DNA from: Rhodobacterales bacterium HTCC2255 | GTDB lineage: Bacteria; Pseudomonadota; Alphaproteobacteria; Rhodobacterales; Rhodobacteraceae | Length of the DNA: 64,000 nucleotides | NCBI GenBank assembly: GCA_000153745.1 | Contig: DS022282.1 | Location: forward strand, 1,780,816-1,844,815 | Reading direction: 5' to 3' | Shown: positions 52,697 to 62,506 of the stretch, piece after piece | Numbering within the stretch: position 1 is the first letter of the stretch | Layout: each line of letters begins with the position of its first letter | Notes under the pieces: generated by a model | The model's database searches: none | What the model saw: only the letters and a program-made list of their open reading frames with translations | What the model was told of the DNA's origin: nothing | Translations under genes and position numbers: made by a program

Positions 52697-53545
52697 ATGG
52701 GTACTTTTTATACTACACTCAAATATACGGCAGTCACGATATGGTCGATGTTTGTAATAGCTCCATTTCTATGGGCTCTCTCAACATCTTTCAAAGATTT
52801 TAATTCTGTGACTAGTGGAGCAACCTATATTCCATGGGTTGACTTTGAGCCAACTCTTGAAGGTTGGAGGGTTTTATTAAGATCTCCAGCTCAAGGTGGT
52901 GTAAATATTGTTGAGCCATATCTTAACAGTATTTTTGTTACATGTTTAGCAAGCTTTATTAGTATTTTATTGGGAACGCTTGCCGCATATGCTTTATCTA
53001 GATACACCTTTAAAGCTGGGTTTATAAAAAATGATGACATAACCTTCTTTTTTATATCTCAAAGAATTATGCCTCCAGTAGTTTTGGCAATACCATTTTT
53101 CATTATGCTTGGAAAACTAGGTCTACTTGATACCTTGTTGGGATTGGTAATGGTTTATGTGGTTCTTTTAATGCCAATTGCTGTTTGGATCATGGTGGAT
53201 TTCTTTAACAAAGTGCCAGTTGAAATTGATGAAACTGCTTTGATTGATGGATGCAATCCAATACAAGCATTCTTCAAGGTTGTTCTTCCAAACTCTATAC
53301 CTGGAATGGTTGTAGCAGGATTGTTTTGCATGATTTTTGGATGGACAGATTTTTTCTTTGCATTCATTTTGACATTTACTGAGGTTCAACTTCTTCCAGT
53401 TGCTATTGTTTCATTAAATTCATCAATAACCCCATGGTGGAGCCTATCAGCGGCTGCATTAGTATCAGTAGCACCTTTGATTGTCGTAGCATTTATTGTT
53501 GAACGATATTTATCTAAAGGTAATTTATCAGGAGCCTTGAAATAA
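52697..53545 (+). CDS. ABC sugar/polyol permease (MalG type)
   Basis: 282 residues, six helices, GGAG before the ATG. The EAA-type loop EIDETALIDGCNPIQAFFKVVLPNSIPG lies at about residues 178-206. The gene starts 2 bases after the partner permease stop and ends 1 base before the first ATPase start. Confidence 0.92.
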   Translation: MGTFYTTLKYTAVTIWSMFVIAPFLWALSTSFKDFNSVTSGATYIPWVDFEPTLEGWRVLLRSPAQGGVNIVEPYLNSIFVTCLASFISILLGTLAAYALSRYTFKAGFIKNDDITFFFISQRIMPPVVLAIPFFIMLGKLGLLDTLLGLVMVYVVLLMPIAVWIMVDFFNKVPVEIDETALIDGCNPIQAFFKVVLPNSIPGMVVAGLFCMIFGWTDFFFAFILTFTEVQLLPVAIVSLNSSITPWWSLSAAALVSVAPLIVVAFIVERYLSKGNLSGALK

Positions 53546-53546
53546 A

Positions 53547-54626
53547 ATGACGCTGATTGCATCAAACTTAACAACAAAAGGTAAAGAAGAATTTTTTCTT
53601 AATGATATTTCTTTTGAAATGTCGCCTGGTAAGATTTATACAATAATTGGCAGAACATTATCTGGTAAAACTACACTATTAAAAACGATTGCTGGATTAA
53701 TTGCACAAGATAGTGGCACGCTTTCTTTTAATGGAAATAATTTTGATGTTATTCCCGTTTGGAAGCGCCAAGTTGCAATGGTATATCAGCAGTTTATTAA
53801 TTATCCGCACCTCAATGTTTATGATAATATTGCATTCCCATTGAAACAAAGAAAAGTTGATTTGGCGGAAATAAAAGATCGTGTGAAACAAGCTATTGAG
53901 CAAGTTGGATTGGAAGGTTTTGAAGAGCGAAAGATACAAGCTTTATCGGGGGGGCAACAACAACGGGTTGCACTTGCAAGATCTCTTGTAAAAAACGCAA
54001 ATATCTTATTACTAGATGAGCCGTTAGTTAATTTAGATTACAAGCTTCGAGAGCAACTAAGAGAAGAGTTTAAAAAGATCTTCAGTTCTAAGGCTTCAGA
54101 AGAAGCAATATTGATTTATTCAACAACGGATCCTATCGAAGCCATGCAACTAGGTGGTGAAGTCATTGTCATGGATGAGGGTAAAATACTTCAACAGGGA
54201 AGTGCTAAAGAAATATATGAAAATCCTCGATCGACAAAAGTAGCAGAAATTACAAACGATCCTGCTATGAATTTATTTGATGGTGAAATTAATGGAAAAA
54301 AAATAACTCTAAATAACGAAGTTATACTTAACATACCAAAACATTTTAAAGATTTACCAGATGGAAAGTACTCTTTTGGTATTCGGGCTTCTGGTGTTAC
54401 ACTTGATAAATCAGGATTTCCATTCCAAATTGAATTAGCTGAAATTAGTGGATCGGAAACATTTCTTCATCTTAATAATGATCAGATCCATGTGGTTGGA
54501 TTATTAGATGCTGTTAAAAATTTTAATATTGGCGAAACTGTTAAGGTTAGTTTCGATATAGAAAAACTTTATGCATTTGGATCTGACGGAATTCTAATGT
54601 CATCACCATATAGCGGGACAAAATAA
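53547..54626 (+). CDS. ABC ATPase of GlpS-like type
   Basis: 359 residues. The P-loop is GRTLSGKTT in place of the usual GPSGSGKST; this resembles GlpS-type ATPases (LGPTLAGKT). Signature LSGGQQQR, Walker B ILLLDEPLVNLDY and a D-loop are intact. The H-loop is STTDPIEAM, with Thr-Asp-Pro and no His, so this subunit may not complete catalysis by itself. C-terminal TOBE-like domain after residue 235. Overlaps the next start in TAATG. Confidence 0.88.
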   Translation: MTLIASNLTTKGKEEFFLNDISFEMSPGKIYTIIGRTLSGKTTLLKTIAGLIAQDSGTLSFNGNNFDVIPVWKRQVAMVYQQFINYPHLNVYDNIAFPLKQRKVDLAEIKDRVKQAIEQVGLEGFEERKIQALSGGQQQRVALARSLVKNANILLLDEPLVNLDYKLREQLREEFKKIFSSKASEEAILIYSTTDPIEAMQLGGEVIVMDEGKILQQGSAKEIYENPRSTKVAEITNDPAMNLFDGEINGKKITLNNEVILNIPKHFKDLPDGKYSFGIRASGVTLDKSGFPFQIELAEISGSETFLHLNNDQIHVVGLLDAVKNFNIGETVKVSFDIEKLYAFGSDGILMSSPYSGTK

Positions 54627-55702
54627 TGGCACAAATAAAACTTCAAAATATTGCACATTCTTATAACCCAAATTCTGTTGATAGTAAGTATGCTTTAAAG
54701 CCGTTTGACATGACATGGGTTGATGGTGGGCGCTATGCAATTCTTGGACCATCAGGGTGTGGAAAATCAACTATGCTTAATATTATGTCAGGCATTGTTA
54801 AGCCTTCAGAAGGGCGCTTACTTTTTGATGGTGTCGATGTAACAGATGAAACGACATCAGATCGTAATATTGCACAAGTTTTTCAATTTCCTGTGATTTA
54901 TGGAACAATGACTGTGCATGACAACTTGGCATTTCCTTTGGTTTGTAGGGGATATGATAAATCGTTTATAGAATCCAAAGTTAACGAAGTAGCTGAAGCT
55001 CTGAGCCTTGAAGGGCTATTATCACAATCTGCAAGAAAACTAACTGCTGACCAGAAACAATTAATATCTCTTGGTCGAGGGTTGGTTCGGGATAATGTTG
55101 CTGCTATTTTAATGGATGAACCTCTAACAGTTATAGACCCTGACTTGAAATTTAGACTTAGACGTAAATTAAAAGAAATAAACCAAAAATATCAATCAAC
55201 ACTGATTTACGTGACGCATGACCAAAATGAAGCAATGACATTTGCAGAAAATATTATTGTTATGGATGATGGTGAGATTGTACAAGTGGGATCTCCTGCA
55301 GAACTTTTTGATCGTCCAAGAACAACATTTGTTGGGTATTTTATCGGTGCACCTGCAATGAATTTGTTTGAGTGTGATGTGGTTGATTCAAATTCAATAA
55401 AGTTTGGTAGTGAAAAAATAAGTACAGAAACTGATTTGAAATCAGTTAATGGTGAAAATATTAAGTTAGGAATTCGTGCTGAATATGTACAGTTAATGAA
55501 GTCATCAGCTAAGAACACAGTTCAAGCAAAGGTCGAAAGTGTTGATGATTGGGGAAACCATAAATTAATATCAGCCAACTTTGAGGGCAATATTATAAAA
55601 GTAAAAGTAAAACGTGAAGTTGAAGTTCCTGCAGAAAATGTTTATCTTAGATTTCCTACTAATAACTGCTGTATTTATGAAAATGAAATACTAGTTCCTT
55701 AA
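54626..55702 (+). CDS. ABC ATPase of GlpT-like type with degenerate signature
   Basis: 358 residues. Walker A GPSGCGKST, Walker B AILMDEPLTVIDPD and the H-loop VTHDQNEAM are intact, but the LSGGQ signature is replaced by LTADQKQLISLGRGL. It is the reverse of the partner at 53547, which has a good signature but a changed H-loop. This asymmetric pair matches the GlpS/GlpT layout, in which one composite site is active. A TOBE-like C-terminal domain is present. Confidence 0.88.
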   Translation: MAQIKLQNIAHSYNPNSVDSKYALKPFDMTWVDGGRYAILGPSGCGKSTMLNIMSGIVKPSEGRLLFDGVDVTDETTSDRNIAQVFQFPVIYGTMTVHDNLAFPLVCRGYDKSFIESKVNEVAEALSLEGLLSQSARKLTADQKQLISLGRGLVRDNVAAILMDEPLTVIDPDLKFRLRRKLKEINQKYQSTLIYVTHDQNEAMTFAENIIVMDDGEIVQVGSPAELFDRPRTTFVGYFIGAPAMNLFECDVVDSNSIKFGSEKISTETDLKSVNGENIKLGIRAEYVQLMKSSAKNTVQAKVESVDDWGNHKLISANFEGNIIKVKVKREVEVPAENVYLRFPTNNCCIYENEILVP

Positions 55703-55747
55703 TTTATGTTTACGTAGGGTTATAAATAAATGTGAATTGCTATTGCA

Positions 55748-56401
55748 ATGGGAGTTGTTATACCATCATTAAAATCATTGGATATAACTATGCTTTATAA
55801 TCTTGATATCAAAGAACACTTTTATAAAACCTTAATTGTTAGCTTTGTATCGTGCATAATGATGCTTTTTGTAACAGAGCTTGTTGTCCCAATTCAATCT
55901 TACTTTTTGCCTGAGATAACTCTTTATGCAGCTTTGATATTCCCTGTTCATGGGATTAGAGTATTGTCTGCTTGGTTATTTGGTTGGGCTTCTGTCTTTT
56001 ATTTATTTGTTTCAAATATTTTTATCTTTTTTTTATTGAGTAGGCATGAAGAAAATATATATGCACTTCTCTCTACCCAAAGTGTTATTGCTTGGGTTCT
56101 TGTTAGTGTCATCTCTATTTTTACTTTTGATCTACTAAGGGTAAGTGGTGTAGATATTAAAAAAACAGTTGGAAGATTTAATAAAGATGCTTGGAAATTA
56201 ATAATTCTTGTTGGCTTTATATCATCTGTATTTAATTCATTAGGCCATAATTTGATTTTTACATCAACAATTCTGCCTGAAGATTCATTGAGGGTGATTT
56301 TAGCATTTTTATTTGGTGATACGACTGGAACAGTTGCTTGCCTATTTATACTTATATATGTGTTTAAGTTCCTTAAACGTTTTCCAGCGCTTAATTTATA
56401 A
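55748..56401 (+). CDS. Integral membrane protein, function unknown
   Basis: 217 residues with about five helices; the first around LIVSFVSCIMMLFVTELVV. ALIFPVHGIRVLSAWLFGWASV slightly resembles the MASE1 sensor membrane domain, but no signalling domain follows, so no function is claimed. The start may be the ATG at 55790 (MLYNLDIKEHF), since neither start has a clear ribosome site. It comes 45 bases after the second ATPase and may be part of the same operon. Confidence 0.6.
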   Translation: MGVVIPSLKSLDITMLYNLDIKEHFYKTLIVSFVSCIMMLFVTELVVPIQSYFLPEITLYAALIFPVHGIRVLSAWLFGWASVFYLFVSNIFIFFLLSRHEENIYALLSTQSVIAWVLVSVISIFTFDLLRVSGVDIKKTVGRFNKDAWKLIILVGFISSVFNSLGHNLIFTSTILPEDSLRVILAFLFGDTTGTVACLFILIYVFKFLKRFPALNL

Positions 56402-56770
56402 TTAATATTGTTTATTATATTTATTAGATATCAGTCCACATGAATATCCAATGCATACGCCTATTACATCCGCTCTGAAATCCATTATGTCGCCAAACCG
56501 GTTTACATAAGGTTGAATTATTTCGATTGAAGCACCAAGGCATATACCAAATATGAATACTGCTATGCCTAAACGTTTGTGTGATGCAGCTAAAGGATAT
56601 GTTAATAAAGCAAATGCAATGAAGTGGTGCCATTTGTCTGACCCGGGGGCATCAATTTTTTGTGGAAGTGGTGTTAGTGTCCCAATTAAAATTAAGATAG
56701 TGAATATAAATGTTATTAGAAGTGCTTGATATAAGCTTGGGAAAACTAATTTTTTGATAATTTTAAACAT
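56402..56770 (-). CDS. VanZ-like membrane protein
   Basis: 122 residues, four helices. The VanZ landmarks PGSDKWHHFIAFALLTYPLA and GASIEIIQPYVNRFGDIMDF are clear. It is convergent with the membrane protein at 55748, with adjacent stops. Role unknown; VanZ proteins can give mild resistance to glycopeptides, but most bacterial copies are not characterised. Confidence 0.85.
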   Translation of the reverse strand: MFKIIKKLVFPSLYQALLITFIFTILILIGTLTPLPQKIDAPGSDKWHHFIAFALLTYPLAASHKRLGIAVFIFGICLGASIEIIQPYVNRFGDIMDFRADVIGVCIGYSCGLISNKYNKQY

Positions 56771-56863
56771 ATTCTACATATGCTTAAAATTAAAAATAAA
56801 TGAAAGCTAATAGTTTAATTGCCGCTAATATTAAAACTCATATAAGCAGCAATTAATTTATAA

Positions 56864-57313
56864 TTATGGCCGGACCACAAAAAAACCTTGATTATCAAGT
56901 GTCATCAAGCGTCCAACTCCACCAGGTACAACACGTGCATATTCAGAAATAAGAGGCGCTTTGCCCTCTTTCCTAGTTATGCCCTTAATTGTGTTGTTAC
57001 ATGCGCTAAACGTTAAATCTGGAATGCTTTCAGACATACTTTTTATGCGGTCATTCACTGGTGATTTATCAGTTCTTAATATATTAATGCCAGCGTTGAA
57101 TGCCACAATTTCTATTTCAAAGATTTCACCTTTATTGCTCATCCCTCTTGCAAAATTTGCAGCGACGTTAAGGGCTTTTGTAAATGTAGCTGTTTCTCCG
57201 TCACTTATTTGTATCGCAAGACGTTTTATACCGTCATCACTTTGGCCTGCATTTAGCTTTGTAGATGCTAGAGACAGAAACAAAGAACCTAAGATTAATT
57301 CCCTTCGTTTCAT
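56864..57313 (-). CDS. Secreted DsrE-like protein
   Basis: 149 residues from the ATG at 57313 with GGGAGGA 7 bases upstream. A signal peptide is likely (residues 1-23, ELILGSLFLSLAST), so the protein is periplasmic. RLAIQISDGETATFTKALNVAANFAR and FSACNNTIKGI (Cys in the position often used for sulfur transfer) match the DsrE/DsrF-like fold. Being secreted, it is unlike the cytosolic sulfur-relay DsrEFH. Function unknown. Confidence 0.78.
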   Translation of the reverse strand: MKRRELILGSLFLSLASTKLNAGQSDDGIKRLAIQISDGETATFTKALNVAANFARGMSNKGEIFEIEIVAFNAGINILRTDKSPVNDRIKSMSESIPDLTFSACNNTIKGITRKEGKAPLISEYARVVPGGVGRLMTLDNQGFFVVRP

Positions 57314-57431
57314 ATTATATCCTCCCATTTTAATTATTGAATATCATATTCAATAATTTAGATATAATATTTATTACTTATTAATAAAAATCAATACCTT
57401 TAGAAAAGATGAAAAATATTGTTTATTAGTG

Positions 57432-58799
57432 CTAGTCTGAAGCTCTAAGTAATCCACCTATCTCTTTTTTAGCAACTTTATTTGCTATCATGAATGAAAG
57501 TATCCAACCGCTTGATACTGCAGTCGCAATACCTAGCCATACACCCTGAACATCAAAATTAAATATACTAATGAAAAGCCAAACAAAGAATGCCACGCCA
57601 AAACCTTGTCTGTAAATGCTTATATATAGTGTCCAAATTGCTTTTTTGAATGCTTGAAGAATTGAATTAATTGAAAAGAGCATCATGTAAATTGGAAATA
57701 AGAATGCATCCACTCGTAAGTAGCTGCTTCCAGCGCGGATAACATCTGGATCATTTGTAAAAAGTGACATTGCAAAACTAGCTCCAAAGAGTAACGCAGG
57801 AACGGCAACAATCGACATAACGAAACCTGCTTTCCAGCAATATTTAAGAGCTGACCTAACACGTTCAAATTCTTTTGCGCCAAAGTTTTGCCCGGCAATT
57901 GGCAGCAAAGCACCGGTCATACCTAATACAGGAAGCAAAAGAATTTGTTCAATTCTTAGCGCAACTCCATAAGCTGCGACTGCATGCCCACCGAATTGTT
58001 TTAAAGCAAATTGAACAACAAACCCTGATATGAACATTACCATCAATGCTGTACTAGCTGGTAATAGCTGTGAGAATATTTGTTTAAAAATATCTTTGGA
58101 GGGTAGAAACTCTGATAGTTTTAGTGATTGCATTGCCTCTAATTGAAATATCCGAAACAATATAAATAACATCACGCAAGTCTGACTAATAATTGTTGCT
58201 GCGGCGATTCCATTGAATCCCATTCCTGTTAAATAACCAGGCACACCAAACATAAATAATGGGTTCAGAATAATGTTAGCTACAAATGCTAACATAAGTG
58301 CTCTTTGCATACTCAATGTATCGCCATGAGCTTGAAGTATTCCATTCCCGCCATAAGCAATTAAAAAACCTGGCAGTGCAAAAATTAGCCATCCAAAATA
58401 TCCTAGCCCAGCATTTCTATAGGCGCCAGGTTCTGAGACTATTCCAATAAGTGTTGGGCCAATAAACCAACCAACTATCATAGATAACAGTGTTAGAATT
58501 ATTGCAAATGTAAGGCCTTGTGAAATGTATTGTCGAACTTGTGAAGTTTCACCACTACCTTTTGCATTGCTAACTAAGGCACTCAAAGCTGAACTCAGCC
58601 CAAACCCTAGAGCCATAAGAATAAAAAATGCTTGATAGCCGATTGCTAGACCAGCTTGTGCATCAGTAGACAACTTTCCGGCATAATAAACATCAACAAC
58701 ATTATACAAAGTTGCAAAAAGCATTCCTAAAGCTGCTGGAATTGCAAGCCTACGAAAGTGAAGTGCCATAGGCCCTACAGTTAAGTCATCTTTTTCCAA
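57432..58799 (-). CDS. MATE efflux transporter, probable TTG start
   Basis: 455 residues, twelve helices. The opening LTVGPMALHFRRLAIPAALGML is the MATE start; the second half begins QLLPASTALMVMFISGFVVQ. The best start is TTG at 58799 since the next ATG (58766) would cut into the conserved opening. Sodium or proton-driven multidrug export is expected. Confidence 0.88.
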   Translation of the reverse strand: MEKDDLTVGPMALHFRRLAIPAALGMLFATLYNVVDVYYAGKLSTDAQAGLAIGYQAFFILMALGFGLSSALSALVSNAKGSGETSQVRQYISQGLTFAIILTLLSMIVGWFIGPTLIGIVSEPGAYRNAGLGYFGWLIFALPGFLIAYGGNGILQAHGDTLSMQRALMLAFVANIILNPLFMFGVPGYLTGMGFNGIAAATIISQTCVMLFILFRIFQLEAMQSLKLSEFLPSKDIFKQIFSQLLPASTALMVMFISGFVVQFALKQFGGHAVAAYGVALRIEQILLLPVLGMTGALLPIAGQNFGAKEFERVRSALKYCWKAGFVMSIVAVPALLFGASFAMSLFTNDPDVIRAGSSYLRVDAFLFPIYMMLFSINSILQAFKKAIWTLYISIYRQGFGVAFFVWLFISIFNFDVQGVWLGIATAVSSGWILSFMIANKVAKKEIGGLLRASD

Positions 58800-58930
58800 A
58801 ATTTGGAGTATCTTTCTTAATCACTAATTACAGATAGTTAGAATTTTTACATATCCATAATGCATCATTACATAAATGTAAAAAGAGGTAAAATATTTTT
58901 CCTCTTTTTGTAAATTTTAATTAATAGTTA

Positions 58931-59812
58931 CTAATTAGCAGTAACAATGAAATTCATTCCTAGCCAACCAACATCAACTACACAGTAGTTGCCGCCAGCT
59001 GCGCCACAACTCTCTGAACCTCCATCCATATTAGCACCTCCCCCTAAGAAATTGAGGGCGATACCATCTGTAACTGAGAATGCAATATTTAAGCTTGTGG
59101 TATTTGGACTAATTTTTACATTGGCAATTTTCTGACTTGCCAATACGCCAGTATCACTGGCCCAAGCAGCTCCTGCAACTGCTGGTGAAATTGTTTTTAA
59201 TGTATATAATTTTGTATAGCCGACAGAAGTTGCACCTCCACTAAGAGGATCTACTATATCCGAGTTTGAATAATTACCTGAACCGTCATCAAATTTTATT
59301 GTTTCTTTATTTTCTGCACTAAGATCTGAATCCCCACATGTAACAACTATATTTGTTAAATTAAATGAAGCATCTTCAGTTCTATCAGTGCCATTTGAAT
59401 AACAGAATTTTCCTGTATTACCTGCTAAATCTTCGCGATCTGTGGAGAATTCATGGTAAGATTTTAAATAGGTATTGTTATTCACGACTATATAAGCGTG
59501 AGTGTATGTTCCCTCCGAAAGGCTTGTATTGCCACCTAAAGGCAGTGACGCAGTTTTAGATAATGTTAAATCATAACCATTTGCATTGGAGTAAAGTGTT
59601 GAACACATTGATCGGTCTGCAACAGTTGCAAAATCTGTGCAAAGAGAAAACTCATAAACTTTTAGCTTGAATGATTTAACGTCCATGAGACACTCTTGAC
59701 CAGATGATGATCCAGATGTTGCGGTGCATGCACTTTGGGCTAAAGTAAAATTACAATTAACAGAAAAAAATACTGCAATTAATACTGTTTTAAGAATGTT
59801 TAGATTTTTCAT
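58931..59812 (-). CDS. Secreted Cys-containing protein, partner of the barrel gene
   Basis: 293 residues with a signal peptide (1-25, FTLAQSA). The mature protein is rich in Ser, Thr, Asn and Gly and has about ten Cys (pairs in SGQECLMD, CTDF..MCST, KFCYS, VTCGDS, SCGAAGGNYC), suggesting a disulphide-braced beta-rich domain. I recognise no family. Its start lies 3 bases after the stop of the inverse-autotransporter barrel gene, so both come from one transcript. It may be exported or displayed with the barrel. Confidence 0.6.
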   Translation of the reverse strand: MKNLNILKTVLIAVFFSVNCNFTLAQSACTATSGSSSGQECLMDVKSFKLKVYEFSLCTDFATVADRSMCSTLYSNANGYDLTLSKTASLPLGGNTSLSEGTYTHAYIVVNNNTYLKSYHEFSTDREDLAGNTGKFCYSNGTDRTEDASFNLTNIVVTCGDSDLSAENKETIKFDDGSGNYSNSDIVDPLSGGATSVGYTKLYTLKTISPAVAGAAWASDTGVLASQKIANVKISPNTTSLNIAFSVTDGIALNFLGGGANMDGGSESCGAAGGNYCVVDVGWLGMNFIVTAN

Positions 59813-59815
59813 GAT

Positions 59816-60799
59816 TTAGTACCCACTCACAGTAACGCCAAGCTTGATGGCTTTTTTCATAATACGGTTTTCACGCTGTACAGGTCTGTAGAGCTTTTCT
59901 CTGATGGGTTCAAACTTGGTTGACCAGTCTCCATCTTGTTTGACTTTGGCGGGCTGGTTTGCTCCACCTAGTGGGACTGAGTAATTTATTGATGCAACTG
60001 CTTCTGTGTTATTGGAGTTTTTCTTATGCTGCGCTGCAACACGAAGAGTTAGATTAGGCGCTATCTCCGCATTGATACCCGCTTCATAGTGCTCAGTCTC
60101 GTAACTCGCTGCGTCTTTCCAGTTACTCAGCTTTCCGTAAAGGTTGGACGAGTAGAAGTAAGGGAGGTTTGCTGTAAGCTTAGCATCATATCCATCAAGA
60201 GCAGTCTCTTGAATACCATTATACGTTAATGTCTTTGATACAGCCTGATATGCATTTGCTCTAAATTCAAAGATTGATGACAGAAGTTCTAAACCGGCAC
60301 CTACACGTTCATGCTTTGACTGAAGCTCATAATCATAAAAAATGTTATATCCAGTAATCACTGTATTAGCGTCATTGATATGACGTGCTCCAAAGCCAGT
60401 GTTAATTGTTGTGCGGTTGTTAAAGTTTACGGCTGATGTCTGGTTGAACAAGAACCAGTTCCCAGTTTCCTTTAGTCGGTACACTGTCATGGCTTCTGTT
60501 TTAGTATCAGATTTGTTCTTATCTAATCCCATTGTGTCAGATCCAACAGAAAGCTCAAAGTGAGTGAAGTTTGATGTTGAGAGAACTTTGTCTTCAACTT
60601 GATCAAGCCCTGCGTTTGCAGCGTCTACTGCGAGTGTATTCACTTCGCTCTCAACGGCCTCTTCTCCTTGGCCAATGTTAAGCGCATTGCCTATATTCTT
60701 TACTATTGTGGCGAATTTACCTGATTTAGCCACTTCTTGTGCACTCAAAGGAAGGGCGCTTAGGGCTATTATCGTACTCGTAAGCAGAAGCTGTTTCAT
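59816..60799 (-). CDS. Inverse-autotransporter beta-barrel without passenger
   Basis: 327 residues. Signal peptide (1-20, LPLSAQE), then an N-terminal helix region (about 28-75) and a beta-barrel with NTGFGARHINDANTVITGYN, FYDYELQSKHERVGAGLELL, TLTYNGIQETALDGYDAKLT and NYSVPLGG, typical of intimin/invasin barrels. The plug-like tail (REKLYRPVQRENRI) ends the chain at residue 327. No Ig-like or other passenger is fused. Base composition is higher than in the neighbour (31 of 60 G+C at 60061-60120 against 20 of 60 at 59281-59340). Confidence 0.82.
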   Translation of the reverse strand: MKQLLLTSTIIALSALPLSAQEVAKSGKFATIVKNIGNALNIGQGEEAVESEVNTLAVDAANAGLDQVEDKVLSTSNFTHFELSVGSDTMGLDKNKSDTKTEAMTVYRLKETGNWFLFNQTSAVNFNNRTTINTGFGARHINDANTVITGYNIFYDYELQSKHERVGAGLELLSSIFEFRANAYQAVSKTLTYNGIQETALDGYDAKLTANLPYFYSSNLYGKLSNWKDAASYETEHYEAGINAEIAPNLTLRVAAQHKKNSNNTEAVASINYSVPLGGANQPAKVKQDGDWSTKFEPIREKLYRPVQRENRIMKKAIKLGVTVSGY

Positions 60800-60919
60800 T
60801 GGGAATGATACCTAAATCTTATGTATGAAATAATTACAAGAATTTTAGGCATACTTTTGTATAAGTCAAGAAGAGTACATATCTATATAATTGAAGTTAA
60901 TGGGTATTTGCTAGTATAC

Positions 60920-61471
60920 TTACTTAAGTGAAGCCTTTACTGCCGATATGATTTTTGCTGATATTGGGTTTGTTGTAGATCCCCAAGTCGCTGCAAGGTT
61001 ACCATTTGAGTCAATAAGTACCTTATTAAAATTCCAGGATGGAACAAATCCAGTTTCATTTTTTAAAGCCTTATAGAATGGGTGTGCATTATTACCTTTG
61101 ACGTTTGTAGTGGTACTCATTGGCATATCAATACCATAAGTTAATTCACAAAATGCTTTTACAGCTTCATCAGTATCTAGTTCTTGGTTGAAATCATCAG
61201 ACGGAACAGCAATCATTTGAAGTCCTTGTTCATGGAAGCGATCATAAAGTTTCTGTAACGGAGCATATTGGCGTGTAAAACCACACTTTGATGCTGTATT
61301 CACTATTAAATATGGTTTCCCAATCCAATCATTGGTATCAATGATACCTCCATCAATTGAATTAAATGTGGTGTAAGGAATATCTGCTGCAGCCTCTCTA
61401 GCGGATAAGACTGGTGCAAATGACAATCCAAACATAATTATATATCTCAAGTTATTTTTAATTGATTTCAT
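60920..61471 (-). CDS. Periplasmic glutathione-peroxidase-like protein
   Basis: 183 residues with a signal peptide (about 1-29, REAAADI). NTASKCGFTRQYAPLQKLYDR contains the catalytic Cys. The usual FPCNQF Gln region is changed to VPSDDFNQE, and PSWNFNKVLID supplies the Trp and Asn. It is probably a thioredoxin- or other thiol-driven peroxidase. Secretion to the periplasm fits peroxide defence there. Confidence 0.88.
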   Translation of the reverse strand: MKSIKNNLRYIIMFGLSFAPVLSAREAAADIPYTTFNSIDGGIIDTNDWIGKPYLIVNTASKCGFTRQYAPLQKLYDRFHEQGLQMIAVPSDDFNQELDTDEAVKAFCELTYGIDMPMSTTTNVKGNNAHPFYKALKNETGFVPSWNFNKVLIDSNGNLAATWGSTTNPISAKIISAVKASLK

Positions 61472-61630
61472 ATAATCTTTACGTACTGGAGAAGTATTTA
61501 GATCATAAATTACTAATAATAAAAATTTACCATTTGATAAAATTTTATTATTAACGTATGATTTTATTTCAGATAATTGATATAATGATTAAAATAATAA
61601 AATATACATAGAATTTGTTAAAGGTGGTTA

Positions 61631-62506
61631 ATGATACTTAATTTTGGATCTATTAATATTGATAACGTTTATCAGGTGGATCGTTTTCCTCTTGATGGTG
61701 AAACCATCTCTTCGAAATCTTATGATAAGATTTTAGGTGGGAAGGGTATAAACCAATCCGTTGCGATTCACCGTGCTGGTGGTGATGTAAAGCATGTTGG
61801 CTATATCGGTGATGATACTTGGATTCTCGATCAAATTTTAAAAATAGGCATAAAAACAGATTTTATTTCCAAATGTTATGGTCCAACTGGCCACGCAATT
61901 ATTTTTGTAGATGCCGCTGGTGAAAATGAAATTGTCATACACGCTGGGGCTAATGATCAATTTAGCAAATCACAATGTTTTAAGATTCTAGAAAGCTTTG
62001 GTTCAAAAGATTCTTGGGTGGTTCTACAAAACGAAATTAATTTATCTATTGAGATCGCTAAAAAGGCTAAAGAGTTAGGATTTAGAATTTGCTATAGTGC
62101 TGCACCTTTTGATGCATCGCATGCCAAAGAAATGTTACCGTACGTTGATTTATTAGTAATGAATGAAACAGAATTGAAAGAGTTGCAAAATTCAATTGAA
62201 AAGAATGTCTTTGACTTAGATGTTGATATGATTTTGGTCACGTTGGGATCACGTGGTGCAGAATTACATATGAAAAATAATACTTACAAGCAATCTAGCT
62301 TTATTGCAGAGCCAGTAGATACTACTGGCGCCGGGGATACTTTTTTGGGGTCGTTTATGGCATGTTATGACAATGGATACGAAATTAAGAAAGCGTTAGA
62401 ATATGCTGCAGCTTCGTCATCAATTCAAATAACTCGGATTGGGGCGGCTAAAGCAATTCCAACATTTGATGAAGTTGAAGAATTTTTAAGTGAGCAAAAA
62501 AAATGA
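61631..62506 (+). CDS. rbsK: Ribokinase-type (PfkB) sugar kinase
   Basis: 291 residues, AAAGGTGG before the ATG. GGKGINQSVAIHRAG and the second PfkB signature DTTGAGDTFLGSF, with its catalytic Asp, are intact. It likely phosphorylates ribose (or deoxyribose) released by the nucleoside hydrolase encoded next. The stop overlaps the next start in ATGA. Confidence 0.9.
   Translation: MILNFGSINIDNVYQVDRFPLDGETISSKSYDKILGGKGINQSVAIHRAGGDVKHVGYIGDDTWILDQILKIGIKTDFISKCYGPTGHAIIFVDAAGENEIVIHAGANDQFSKSQCFKILESFGSKDSWVVLQNEINLSIEIAKKAKELGFRICYSAAPFDASHAKEMLPYVDLLVMNETELKELQNSIEKNVFDLDVDMILVTLGSRGAELHMKNNTYKQSSFIAEPVDTTGAGDTFLGSFMACYDNGYEIKKALEYAAASSSIQITRIGAAKAIPTFDEVEEFLSEQKK

Noticed and set aside
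55207-55518. Antisense open frame of 103 codons within the second polyol ATPase
   Set aside because: It is a shadow of a well-conserved gene with no independent support.
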